A stretch of DNA of 64,000 nt, from assembly GCA_950295325.1 (NCBI GenBank), contig OX485803.1, positions 18,414,001-18,478,000 of the forward strand, in the 5' to 3' direction. How positions within the stretch are numbered: the first letter of the stretch is position 1; each line of letters begins with the position of its first letter. Below are positions 1 through 11,706 of this stretch, in pieces. The notes beneath the pieces were generated by a model that worked only from the letters and a program-made list of their open reading frames with translations, did no database searches and was not told the DNA's origin. A program made the translations under genes and the position numbers. The stretch comes from Polytrichum commune. Taxonomy: Eukaryota > Streptophyta > Polytrichopsida > Polytrichales > Polytrichaceae.

Positions 1-1471
1 TAGAGAACTTACCTCTATGTGCATATTATGTGGAAGCTACTCCATCCTCATTATTTATGGTTGGCATTGCCTCAACATTTGTAATCTACACATCCTCATG
101 TTCCTTTGTATGCATATTTAGTCAAGTTTCACTAGCTCCTTCATCCAAAGTACATGTTGTGTCAGTGGTAAAATGCCTTTGGACCTCAGTACATTGGGGT
201 TGGGTTGGGAATGCACCTCCTTTGTGAGCATCCCTTCCTCCACTTCATTTACCGACATTCTATACCATTCCCATTGTGTGTGGGTTAAGATTGGTTTAGC
301 TCCAATCCTCTTTCCTCCACTCCCATTCACCTCCCTTGCCTTCAATTGTTACCTCATCCATGCCCGCACCCACACGTTCATCCCCGCATTCCAAAGTATT
401 AACCTTTTGTAACTTCCTTGGAGGTGGCACGATAGTACCTCTTGTGACAATATCACATCTATTTAATCCTTCTAGGTTGTTAGGTTGAAGACAACATCCA
501 CATCAAATCGTCTTCTATGTGCACATGGTCTCATTATGGATGTTTGTGTTGATGGTATGCATTGCGTGTCCTTGTGAGACTCATATCCTTTTCATTGCAC
601 AATATTCTTCCTTGCAACACACAAATGCCGATACAATCTTAAGTCATATACTATCATTTGCAATTTGTGTAATTCTTCACCCCCATTTGTGTATTGTTGG
701 CTTTTGCATCTGACACACACATGTTTGCATATGGGTTTAGATTATCTACAGGAGCAATGGGCCCATACTCCATGTATTCAACATCATTGTCTACATGAGG
801 GTTATGTTGTTGTGCAACATTTTGGGCAATATGTAGAAACTAGTTGTGCCGTGTTTTCTTCTTCAATGTTGGAAACACTAGAATTGGGTACGGGTGGATC
901 CCCCTAATACCATTACTTTGAGGCAAGATACTTCTCTCCGCATGTGACGGACATCACCCTTCACTTTGAGAACAACAATCTGGAGTCCATTTATTGATTC
1001 CACTAGTGAATTTATCGTCCACCATTGGGAGGTCTCCATTCTAATTACAAAGTAGCCTCTTTTCACCAGTGAGAGGCCCATGATGTGGGAGGTGGTGGAC
1101 AAACTAAGGATGAGTCGGAGTGTCATGGTCCCCAAAAGCTCTTGACCCTCACCCTCACTATCAATGTCAAAAAACTATGATATTGAAGGGATTAATTTCA
1201 AAATACGGTCATTTGGAGAGAATGTGGGTCTAGAAACATAACCATTTGGCACTTGAGGAGGTGGTGTTCCAAGATTGGGGAACATGATGACTTTCATGTA
1301 CCATAACCATTTTGTGCATGAGGTGGCCGTCAAAGATTGGGGAAGAGAATGACATTTTAAGAACAAAATATTTTTCATTCTCTGTCCTCAATCTAAGTTG
1401 TACATCTTTGTGAGTAGAGGGTCTGCAAGAATGATATAGTCACTGAGTTGGTTGTCTATCACATGCCATCA
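1..1471. other. AT-rich DNA, no gene recognised
   Basis: Only short open frames on both strands, with no family motif and no coherent exon chain. Nothing else is visible here. It could be decayed transposon sequence. Confidence 0.5.
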
Positions 1472-1769
1472 CTACACTAAGTACAAACGCATACACTAAA
1501 TATCAATAACCCTTTGAAAGTAAGTAACATTAAATGTAAACTCAACCATTAAATATCAACTATGGTAATATGTGGAAGTTACATGTTTGCATTTAGTGTT
1601 GGTAAAGATATATATAAAAAAGGATATAATAAAAAAGGTGGCAATAGTGAAGGTAATGGCACATTTATGTCTAACACTAATTGTCAAGAATTTGAAAATT
1701 AGTGTTGAGCAGGGTAAGATGGTAACAACACTAAATATAATCAAACACCAAACATCCTATTTAGTGTAG
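1472..1769. mobile_element. MITE, CACTAAAT family, divergent copy
   Basis: The left end reads CTACACTAAG and the right end TATTTAGTGTAG, so the termini are inverted repeats. A second, subterminal pair of the same motif lies inside (ACACTAAATATCAATAA near the left end, ACACTAAATATAATC near the right). No coding capacity. The ends match the elements at 2535, 23409 and 27231, but the interior differs, so this is a diverged member or a sister subfamily. No clear target-site duplication. Confidence 0.6.
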
Positions 1770-1990
1770 TTGTGTTACACGCTCAAGCAATCAACCAAAA
1801 TCACTCAAGAGCTTGAACCAATGACATTCAAAATTGCTTCCAGCAACTCATACTAAACAGCATTGCTACAATCAAGAATACATAGCTTTTAAATACAGGA
1901 CCACAGCTCTATGAAGGTGGATTATTTGAGTGTAAAACATCTTTGGCATACCTATAAAAGCACAGTAATAACTAAAATTAGATACCCAGA

Positions 1991-2476
1991 GTACCCACAA
2001 AATTATACTTGCCTTGTTTTGACTCTTCATGAATTGGCTCGGTCCATGCTCGGATCGAATCCCTGATCTTGCTGAAACAAAACTTTCACCATTCTAGAAC
2101 TTGTATCATCCACGATCAATCCTAGTGCGTGAACTAACCCAGAAGTGAATCTCGACCAGTCCTGTAGATGTTACTGGGGAAACTAGCCACTGAGATCGAT
2201 CAAAACTAATCCAATACTTGAACCAAGTATTGATCAACCTGTGATCAATACTTGTGCAAGAAACATGATTAGGACAATCCACCGGAGGACTAGATTGTGT
2301 GCATGCAACCCAACCAAGTCAATGTGGAAACTGGAGTACTCAAAGGCAGCAGCCCAGCCATCAATCGTCTCTGCTCTCTTACGATTAAACAGCAAGACAA
2401 TACCAATACCTAAAAGCACAACAGCAAGACAGATTAGTGCCATCTGATCTTGAAGCTGAGGATTAAAGTGTTTCAA
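1991..2476 (-). CDS. Possible gene fragment with one membrane helix
   Basis: On the minus strand an 80-codon open frame (2234-2476) contains one strongly hydrophobic segment (MALICLAVVLLGIGIVLLF) followed by NRKR, as in a single membrane-spanning anchor. Further along the same strand, a pyrimidine-rich tract ending in TTTCAG precedes a coding-looking stretch (near 2010-2070) that reads IRDSIRAWTEPIHEE in one frame. I could not find a splice junction that joins the two in a consistent phase, and I do not recognise the protein. It may be a pseudogene or chance. Confidence 0.2.
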
Positions 2477-2534
2477 TTGAGATAATTAAGGAGGTCCAGT
2501 GTTAATAGAGGCAATGAACGGGGAGAACTGACTG

Positions 2535-2867
2535 CTACACTAAATATGATATTTAGTGTCACCAATTCTAATTGTGGTGCTGAATAGTAATTGTAAACCG
2601 CAGTATAGTGTCACCAACACTAAATGTTAACCCAACATTATCTGTCATTCCTTGTAAATGTTTTTGGGGATTATATGTTTACAGTGTTGCAATTACTGTC
2701 ACTTACCAAGTGATTTTTCCTCCAACTTTCAATCATCCATGACAATATTTCATCACAAGTTGCTGACAAGTGAAGGTAGGGTTCACTTATTCAAGAGAAG
2801 TGTCATCCGAAAAGTTACCATAGTGACAAAAAGTACCAGATGACACTAAATATCACATTTAGTGTAG
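2535..2867. mobile_element. MITE, CACTAAAT family, intact copy
   Basis: About 333 bp. The left terminus CTACACTAAATATGATATTT and the inverted right terminus differ at one position over about 26 bp. The terminus is itself nearly palindromic (ACTAAATAT then ATATTTAGT), so each end can fold on its own. If the element starts at CACTA, the flanking dinucleotide is TA on both sides. No open frame for a transposase, so it is non-autonomous. The interior is about 80 percent alike by eye to the copies at 23409 and 27231. Confidence 0.8.
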
Positions 2868-5800
2868 TTACAGATGAAGCGGATGAGTTTGAGAAATAAC
2901 CGGTTGAAGTTCAAGACTTCAGGAAAATTACCCCATGATTTGGGAAGAATGTATGGGATATACCTCAAAAGGGTATCTTATAAACGTGGTGTATTCAGAT
3001 GAACTCATATAAGCCAACATTTTAATCTGGGTGAATAGTATAAACCCTACATAAGATGTTCACTCCCGTTTACTTCCAAATGCATTCAGAAAGTTAAACA
3101 AAGTTCTGAGGGTACACGTTGTGCATATCACGAAGTACTTGGGTTCTCCAACCAATAAACTACATTTGAACATAGATACTGCCACAAAAAATTGCTCAAA
3201 ATTGTATGACTATGTTTAACACAGTAGAATTAACATGCTTAGGGCGCTAAACACGAACGACAGAAATCAATATACTACCAAGAATCGGGATAGGCATGTG
3301 CCGTTGCAAAATAATCAACCCCGGATTGCAGATGATTTAGGACAAAATCTGTGCCCAGTGTACTGGAGTGTTCGGATTCACGCTTGAGGTACGCTTGCTC
3401 TTTGACGCATAAAATCCCTCCACACCAACAGTCCAGAGATGATTGTCCATCATGTAAAACTTGATTGTGTATAAAGTATAGTGGTTAATGTACTTCAAAC
3501 ATGTCCTTCATGAAGAAGCTTCATCTAGGCTGATTGATATCCTATTGGGTATAAACATGTATGATCAAATGTACATCGACAATGTCCTTCATTACAAGAG
3601 ATGCACATCATTGAGAGGATCATTTTCAGAATGACTCCGCTACTTTAACAAAGGCAACGTAAATGGAAAACCTTCAAGAACCAAATTGTACCTGCAAAGT
3701 ATTTCATGAAGGATCCAAACTGCATTCGGGCTCGTTTTACAAGCTCCCAGCCCAAGATGGCAGCATCGTTAAGATACTCCACTTGGGTATACGAATTCAC
3801 TCTTGTCAAAACAAGTTGCCAATTGATGGGATACATCGGGGCATGAATGTATGAAAACAGAGTGCATTATGCATCGAAGGAATAGTGATTGCAGGAAAAA
3901 TGATTATCCTAGTATATCTATTATGTGCCCTAGAGTTGTTCCCCTTAATAAGATCACAGCATGTCCGTAGTACTTATATACTTTCAATAACTGACCAAGT
4001 TCACCGATATGACTTTTTCTTAGAGATGGGGTATGAGGACAAAATCCACAAAAGTCTGGTATTTTTTGATTTGAAGTATTTTTTGATTTGACATGATCCT
4101 TGTAGTACTGGCGGCATATGACATTGGTGTAGAAGTCATCGTCAGCAGTAACGTTCTCTCCTGCCGCTTGAGCCAATGCACGCAACAAGAAGTTTTAACA
4201 CAAAATATAATCAGTACTTGGAATGTGCTTTTACGAATCAAAGTCTAACGCTTCAAGAGCCTGTCATGACAACCTTGAAATTGCTCGCCAACGCTGTTTG
4301 TTGAGAAGGCAGTGGGAGAAAGAAAAACCGACCACATTTCATCCAAACGAAGCTTCCAACAAAATCTATAAGCTGGTATAGGGTTTAGAGCTTAAGCTTT
4401 CTAACGAAGATACATGAAGCTGAGGTAACTTCCCTTGGTCGTTAAACATGTGTGGTTTGATAACAGACTTCGTCCAGACCATAAGAAACTTATGATAAGT
4501 TTTCATTTTGACTTAGACAGGATGACATACTCCTACTTGTTCCTCTCGTACTTGAGTGCAAGCAAAAATGAACAAACTGCTTGTTCAGATTCAAGATGGT
4601 TCGAAATGAGAAGCTCATCCATCTTTGACCTGCTTGCTCCAGAGTCATTCAAACGAGGTACAAATCCCTTGGCACAACAAAAATCCCTTCTCCAACAGCA
4701 AGTTGCCTCTCAGGAGCAAACAAACAAGTCTGTGCTGGCAAATGGAGCGTGCACGTTCAAAGACAATTCAGAACAAATACTAGACAACAATGAGATCGAC
4801 GCAGGGAGAAAGAGAGAGCTGACTTTTCAAACTTTTTTCAAAGCTTGAATTTTCTTCCTAATTAGAGGCCAAATCCTTCAAACTCTTCTTCATTGCAATG
4901 CAAGGTCGGTTGGATGGGAATTTTTCCTAGACTCTTTCGACTTCTTTTTCAACATTCACATTTGTGAAAAACTGCTTGTTTGCATGATAAAGTATATAAT
5001 TTTTCAAATATAGTTAAGTATGTGCATGGTGAGGTATCCATAGGTTGTGTATTGGGCTAAGTTGCTTTGCAAGAATGTATACCATACCTAGGGTTTCGAT
5101 TTTTTTTTTAATGACATGCAAAATAAGGTTTTGAGTATGAATGTCTCATACCTCAGAAGTTCAAGCAAACATCCTTTGTTTAGTACAAAACATATGTAAC
5201 ATTACCTCAACAACTATGGAGTACTTACTAGGGTATAAGTTCCTAGTAACTTCATCCAATAACATTGTATAAAAACTCTTGAGCATAATACATCATTATA
5301 TGTGTTGAAAATGTGAAGGGCATGCCTCACTTGTGCCCATGCCATCAACCAACATATATTTGAGGATTAGTTGCATGCATGAGGTAAATAATAGCAAGAC
5401 CCAGTTGTCATCCACGTCACACACCATTAACAAAAAGTCAAATGCATTGTGGTATTTCATATTATTTCATTGAGTGCAAGATCACTATTGAGCGTTCAAA
5501 CCTGTTCCTTTGCCATGATTGGGTAACTCCAAGTAGAATACTTCTCTTGTGGTTTAACCTAACTTCTCGCATGTTTAGCACGTGTATATATTGCCTCGGT
5601 AAGTATGAACAATGTGAGCACCTCCTCTCACTGGCATGATTGATAAAAAGGAGGCTCATTTAAGGTTAAGGGTTTATATTGGAGACCTTTACCATGGTAA
5701 ATTCCCATAAATCCTAGATTCTAACCATGGTTTAGTGATGTGAGTTACGTATGTAACCTTGGTTATTTTACCGATTCATCTATCATAGTGGTAAATTTGT

Positions 5801-6871
5801 TTTCATGATAAGTGTAATGCATTTCCATGTACAAGTAGATTTCTAATGAGCTTGAAGTCCTTTTTTTTTGGTTTTCAAAAAGACTATTGCTCAGTAGATC
5901 AATGTTGGAGCTCTTTAAGAAGATAGCAAGGCACAGAGAGACAGAGAGAGAGAGTTCACATGGCCATATGTAAGGATTTGGGGTTTGTTTATGTTGCTCA
6001 CCTCATAACGCCACCCTCATTTGCTAATTAGGTGGATCTTGCTCCCATAGTTATGGAGAGAGTAATTCACTAGCCCGTCTTAGTTCCTCTCGAGCATAAC
6101 ATGTTGCACACTTCTATTCTCGAGCCCTTTAGAACGATTTCTCGACAAACAGTCATGGAGGAGGAGTGTGAGTTTAATTGCAAATATGATCACAGATGTA
6201 CCATCACAAGCCTAGCAACTTTCAGTTTTACAGGCCCATGCTTGATGCTCATTTTCATATGCTCTCTGATTACATAACATATGAGGGTTTTGCAAGGATC
6301 TTATAGAAACTTGAGTTTGACTTATTTGTTTCAATGGTCATGACACGGTGTTACGGGAGTAGCTAGCCTGCAAAGCCAGCAAGGACACAAAGCTAGTCCC
6401 ATGTGGTGAAGCCACATAAATTTTTGTTGCTGCTACTCTGAAGAAAAAGAGAACATCCATGAAAGTGGCAAGCATGTAGTTTATTTCTTCTATGTTTGTC
6501 GTGTAGAGGAGCTTTGAAGATTGGTTATGTTGGCCAAGACAACCTTGTTGGATTTACCAATGCTATGACAAATTGCATCGCAACCTTCAAATGCAAAAGC
6601 ATCACTATTGAGAGAAGAGAGGAAGAAGGATAGAAACATGTATTATTATTATTTTTAATTTTTAATTTTTAATTTTTAATTTTCATAACCACCCTTTTTG
6701 ACATATATCAAAAAATTAGCACAAAACACAATATTCATTAAAATGAGAGTTTTTCAGTGATTTGAGAGTACATAAAGCAAACTATTAATCCAAGAATGAA
6801 ATGAAAACCACTGGAAAGTTGTAGAGTACAAGTAAAAAAATAACATTTGATTTTCCGCCATAAATTCTGCC
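2868..6871. other. Gene-poor stretch with coding-like scraps
   Basis: No gene could be assembled. Three short stretches look coding: minus-strand readings near 4130-4190 (RALAQAAGENVTADDDFYTN) and 3695-3810 (VEYLNDAAILGWELVKRA), and a plus-strand open frame of 137 codons at 4435-4848 that begins with TTG. None shows a recognisable family motif or a consistent exon chain. The segment just after 2868 (2890-2970) resembles a repeat found at 37499 and 37970. Simple AT repeats lie near 6650. Confidence 0.4.
6648..6684. repeat. Simple repeat, TTTTAA units
   Basis: TTATTATTATT followed by about five copies of the hexamer TTTTAA. Typical microsatellite in non-coding DNA. Confidence 0.9.
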
Positions 6872-7356
6872 GTAGTTTCCATTAAAATGAGAGTATGTTA
6901 ATTTGGGAAATCGACTCATTTAGGTCGACTCAACTTAAATTGACTAACATATTGTCCTCATTTAGGTCGACTCAACCTAAATTGACAGCATAATGTCCTC
7001 ATTTAGGTCGACTCAACCTAAATTGACAAAATATTGTCCTCATTTAGGTCGACTCAACCTAAATTGACAACATAATGCCCTCATTTAGGTCGACTCAACC
7101 TAAATTGACAAAATATTGTCCTCATTTAGGTCGACTCAACCTAAATTGACAACATAATGCCCTCATTTGGGTCGACTCAACCTAAATTGACAAAATATTG
7201 TCCTCATTTAGGTCGACTCAACCTAAATTGACAACATAATGCCCTCATTTAGGTCGACTCAACCTAAATTGACAAAATATTGTCCTCATTTAGGTCGACT
7301 CAACCTAAATGAGTCGATTTCCCAGCTTAACATACTCTCATTTTAATGGAAACTAC
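6872..7356. mobile_element. Fold-back-like element with 56-bp inverted ends
   Basis: The left end begins GTAGTTTCCATTAAAATGAG and the right end is its inverted copy. The two arms agree over about 56 bp with two mismatches, running from GTAGTTTCC to GACTCATTTAGGT. Between the arms lies a minisatellite whose own units are palindromic, so the whole element could fold into a long hairpin. There is no open frame. I found no convincing target-site duplication (CTGCCG on the left, ACGTCTG on the right), so the superfamily is unknown. Confidence 0.8.
6918..7312. repeat. 41-bp minisatellite alternating between two variants
   Basis: About nine units built around CATTTAGGTCGACTCAACCT. Two unit types alternate: one ends GACAAAATATTGTCC, the other GACAACATAATGCCC, giving an 82-bp higher-order period. 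Every unit contains TTTAGGT followed by its inverse ACCTAAA and a central GTCGAC (SalI) site. The units are nearly identical, so the array expanded recently or is being homogenised. Confidence 0.92.
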
Positions 7357-7471
7357 ACGTCTGAAGTATAATCTAGTATTTATCAACCTAACATGACTTT
7401 TAGGTGTCCAAATGGCCAAAATTATTTTGAGAGGATCCCACTCTCTCAAAATATTGAATATCGTGTTACAT

Positions 7472-7655
7472 CCATTTTTGGTACATGATCACTCCTCTTC
7501 ATCCACGTTCGGTTTATACCTAATGAGTGGCAAAGAAGCTTCAAAATTTGTATTTCTCCCATATGTGACCATGGAAATGGGACCATCAAGTGTGACCCTA
7601 GATTTAATTTTTTTTAAAATAAAAATAAAACTATATGACATGGGACAACTAATAG
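7472..7655. repeat. Degenerate relative of the 10.7-kb MITE
   Basis: A stretch from TTTTTGGTACATGATCAC to GACATGGGACAACT follows the order of motifs at 11121-11275: GGTGCATGGTCAC, a block ending GGGACCAT then AAGTGTGA, and ACATGGGACAACT. The inverted ends of that element are not visible here, so this is a truncated or decayed copy. Confidence 0.55.
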
Positions 7656-10600
7656 CATATAGCCCTAACCCACATCGATCAAAACACAAGCGATTGGTCA
7701 TACAATCAATCTCAAGATTTTCAAAAATTAATCCCACTTGACAGTGCCCATGAGAACTACACGATATACTTTTGATGACTTTCGAGTGTCTTCTGCAATT
7801 TTAGATTAAGATGATTAAACTTTAATCTAGAAACAGTTAAAATTCCATGCATTGCATAAAGATAGCAATGTTATCGCAAATTTAGCCTCCTCCTATGCCT
7901 TCCCTCATGTCTCTTTCCTTCTCAATCATGTTAAGCCAAAAGCTTAATGTCCTCTAAGATCTTTGTATTTGTTTCAACCACCTCGGGCATGCACAATTTT
8001 AATTCATATTAGATTTCATCAACTACTTAGCCTAGACAATTTGCCTATAAAATATGATTTTTACTATGTTCACACCGCTTTTCAAAAAATCTTCAACATG
8101 AGACAAAAAGAAAATGCATACCACATGTCCCATCTAGAACAATAATTGCATGCTCTAGATGGCATCAATTAAGTTTGTGCACTAGATATAAAGAAAGAGA
8201 AAGCATGTGACACCTTGTCACTCAAGAAAGGAGGTGGGATGGCGTTGATGGAGGTGTGGTTAAACAAACTTAAATGTGCCCCCAACGCCAACTTGTCCAC
8301 AAAGACCTAAGAAGGTTGATTCAGAGGGGAGCAAAGTGAATTGTAGAGTGCCTTTATGAAGCATTTTGCATTATGATATGTTCACACTAGATCATGTAAC
8401 ATATGGTAGCATAATATAGTTGACCAAATAGCGAGAGGTCAACAACACCAATAACAATAAAGAGGGGAGGTCAACAACAATAACAATGCATCTTCATTAC
8501 ATGCATAAATGGGCTGATTATTTCTATCTAGCCCCATATCCATTACTGGGTAGAATTTGAGTTGTTGAGGCTTTCACTCTACACCAAAAGTTTTTTGTAG
8601 GCCATAGACCATATGAGCAAGTTTATCATGTTTTTGTTGAAGAACCCTAAGTTACAAATCACACATTTGTATTTCCTCTACATACCTTCCTCTACTTTCT
8701 CTACCTTCTAGTAATGCATTGTTTAATAAAGGCCTTCACCTCCTCTACACTATCAAAAGTGGTTGTGACATATTTGTTGTCAATTTAACAATAACAATGA
8801 TTGGTCCAATTTTTGGCAAGTTGCACTTCGTTTTGTGGTGAAAGTTGGCATGGCGAAACAATTCGTCAAGTGAACGTGGTAAGTGTGGTGATAAGAGCGA
8901 CCACCTTAATTTTTCAAGTGGTTTCAAATACAATTGGAGTCACCCACCCAAAATTAGTAAAGTCGATTGCATTCTATGGGAGTAGATGGTTGTGGATCTT
9001 TAAGATTTGAATCATTTTCTAGTTCTCTGAAAGAGGTCCATAGCAAAATTTAAACCTCCATGCAATCCATCATTATATAGTTCAGACCTCATGGAACCCA
9101 TAATTATCCCCCACAAACCCATGAAACCCCCATGGGCATAAGGAGGTTTGAAAATTAAAACCCCATGAACTCACAACTCGATATTTATAAAATATCTATT
9201 GTAGAGATCATTGCTATAAGAACTTAGCTTGGGGAAAGGAGAAACATCTTCATATTCTCCTCCACACATGTGCCATATTATGCCATATGCCATATTATTC
9301 TCATCCACACATGTGCCATATTGACCACACTAATGCCAAGTGTCTTGTATTAATAATTAAGTATGGAAGAGGAAGATATTATTGACCATACTAATGCCAA
9401 TATCGTGTATTTAGCATTTAGCACTTGGCGTGTAACATGTTTGACACTATTTCCAAACATAAGGTAATCAAATGAAGTGCATCACCTCTTGTAATGGCAT
9501 ACTAATCCCTTGTATTATGTGTTTAAACTTTTAACCTACTAGTTGACTATTGTCTAACCTTGGCATGCATATCGTATTATTACTAATGCCATTGAAGTTT
9601 GACATTATTACATGAAACCTTACCACCTAGAACATGCTAGAGACGCTTCATCTAGATCTACACATAACTTTACCTCCTGGAACATGTTAGGCATGCTTCA
9701 TCTCAATCGACATGAAATCTTAGCATTTGGAATACCATACTAAAGGGTTATCTGAGTTAACATGAAACCTTAGCACAATCAAGAATGCAAAAGGGTGAAA
9801 CTTAGCACTTGAAGGACAATAGAGATGGTTCTTCTTGATCAACATGATTACTCACATTTCAACACCAAAAATGAGGGTTCTTCTCATTCCACATGAAAAC
9901 TTAAATCTTACAAGACAATAGCGAGGGCTCATCTAGATCAACTTGTAGAATAGACATACAAGTTACCATGTGTTGAAGGTTATGTGCCATTGAAGCTTAC
10001 CATTTGGCGTAAGATATTGTGATCAAACCTAAATTCTTATGGTGTTTTGGTTTTTTGAATCAACCATGTTTGACCATGCATAGGGTTTAGGGTTATGGAA
10101 AAATTAGCCAAACAACCATTTAGATTAAAATTAGTAGGGTTGTTTGGATCAAGGTCAAGTTCGCGCCACATATATGCATGTTGTATATTACACACAAATG
10201 TGTGAGCCTCAGATTTGCCTTCAACAACAAAGAGGCTCACAGTTGAGGGTTTTAAGCAAAAACATTAGATTACTAGTAGGGAAAATTAGCCAAACAACCA
10301 TTTAGATTAAAATGGCTTTAAAAGAAAGACCCTACGAGGTTGGTTAAGTGTGTTTTAACCTTGGCATAAAAATCTTAAACAAGTATGAAATTAGGAACCA
10401 AAAGGATAGAAGAAAAATGTCCTTTACCCGAATCGGAAATATTAAGGAGTGACATAATAAGTAGGTTGGTCAAATAGGTTGAAATGGCCTTATTGATGTA
10501 GGTAATCATGAATACCGCCACTCTTTGTGTTGCTAAGCTTGGTCATCATTCCAAAGCACCTCCCCACAAACAACATATATGCACAATCCATATAAGAACG

Positions 10601-10711
10601 AAAGATATTCAAAGGATTTGTACGTTGGCTCATTGGTTAGGATAGCCAAAAAGTCAATGCTCAACACCCACTCAACATTAACCATTTTAGACACACCTAC
10701 ATAACCACTTA
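7656..10711. other. AT-rich DNA, no gene recognised
   Basis: Short open frames only. Some local duplication: the motif TGCCATATT recurs near 9280-9320, and ACATGAAACCTTA-like phrases recur between 9610 and 9790. No protein family, RNA gene or complete element was recognised. Confidence 0.45.
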
Positions 10712-11296
10712 AAGGGTTGTTTACATCATGGACCATGAAGTCATCCTTTGCTCCTCTAAAATATGTGATTGGCCATTGAACTCGTCTTGGGACCACTTCA
10801 ATTTACATCAAGAAAAAAATGTAAGAGTGAGCATGGAACTTGAGACCCCAAAAGGCCTATTTTCAGGCCTACATTATCCATTGTCATGGTTCAATGGGTT
10901 TTGCAGTGGGAGAGGCAAAAGAGATTCTCTCACTGCACATTTCAAGGGACCGTGGAAGAGAAATGTTGTTTTAAATTTTATTTTATTTCTAATTTTTGCC
11001 AAATGTTTCCATAGTTACGAGGAAAGAAGGGGAGAAGGTCAAACATAAAGAATATTCCCAAAACTTCCCTTTTTGAACATATATATACACACGTACATAT
11101 AAAATCAACACATTAACTTTTTGGTGCATGGTCACTTCACTTTATCCATGTCTAGTTTACACCTAGTCAGGGGCCCAAAGGCTTTAAGAATGTGTTTCTT
11201 AAAAATCAGACAATGAATATGGGACCATTAAGTGTGATCATGGAAAAATGTCCTCTAACATGGGACAACTTCATGATCTAGGATGTAAACAACCCC
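10712..11296. mobile_element. Harbinger/Tourist-like MITE (TTA target site)
   Basis: Inverted termini read AAGGGTTGTTTACATC on the left and GGGGTTGTTTACATC on the right (as reverse complement), followed by a shared CATGAAGT. Both ends are flanked by TTA, the 3-bp target duplication typical of the PIF/Harbinger superfamily. About 585 bp. It carries no recognisable transposase, only chance open frames. The right half shares sequence with 7472-7655. Confidence 0.7.
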
Positions 11297-11706
11297 TTAG
11301 AAGATCACATATGTGATTTTTGAAAATTGTCAACTTAATCAACTTCATCAACTTGATTAAGTTAATTAAATCTTTGCAATTTAATTAACTTAATCTCATT
11401 CTTACAGCATTGGTTCCGTATAAGATTTACAAATCAACTGAGTGTTTTTTTTCCTTGGATTTAGTGCACATCATAGAAGTAATTGCAGTCCGTATTAGGC
11501 TGGTCTACCTTAGATGTTAAAGTGAAGAATGAATGACATGATGTAGTTATATCCGCCTAAGCGCACCCTAGAGTCAAAGAAGGAGATTTTTCAGACTCTC
11601 CAGGTTTTCAAAACCAGGTTCGTCAATCGCAGTCGGGGTTTTCAAAACCCAGGTTTGCGAGGCTTTGCAAAGCGAGGAAGGAGAGAACACAAAGAGAGAG
11701 ATAGCG

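Noticed and set aside
3340-4190. Minus-strand pieces with ILGWE and MMDNH that faintly recall polyprenyl diphosphate synthases
   Set aside because: The aspartate-rich motifs are missing, the pieces are in different frames without fitting splice sites, and the likeness rests on a few residues.
4435-4848. 137-codon plus-strand open frame
   Set aside because: It begins only with TTG, has no recognised motif, and lies in a region of long chance frames; no splice context supports it.
6918-7312. CRISPR-like array of regular repeats
   Set aside because: Repeats and intervening parts are both conserved, units are contiguous, and the DNA is plainly plant nuclear; it is a minisatellite.
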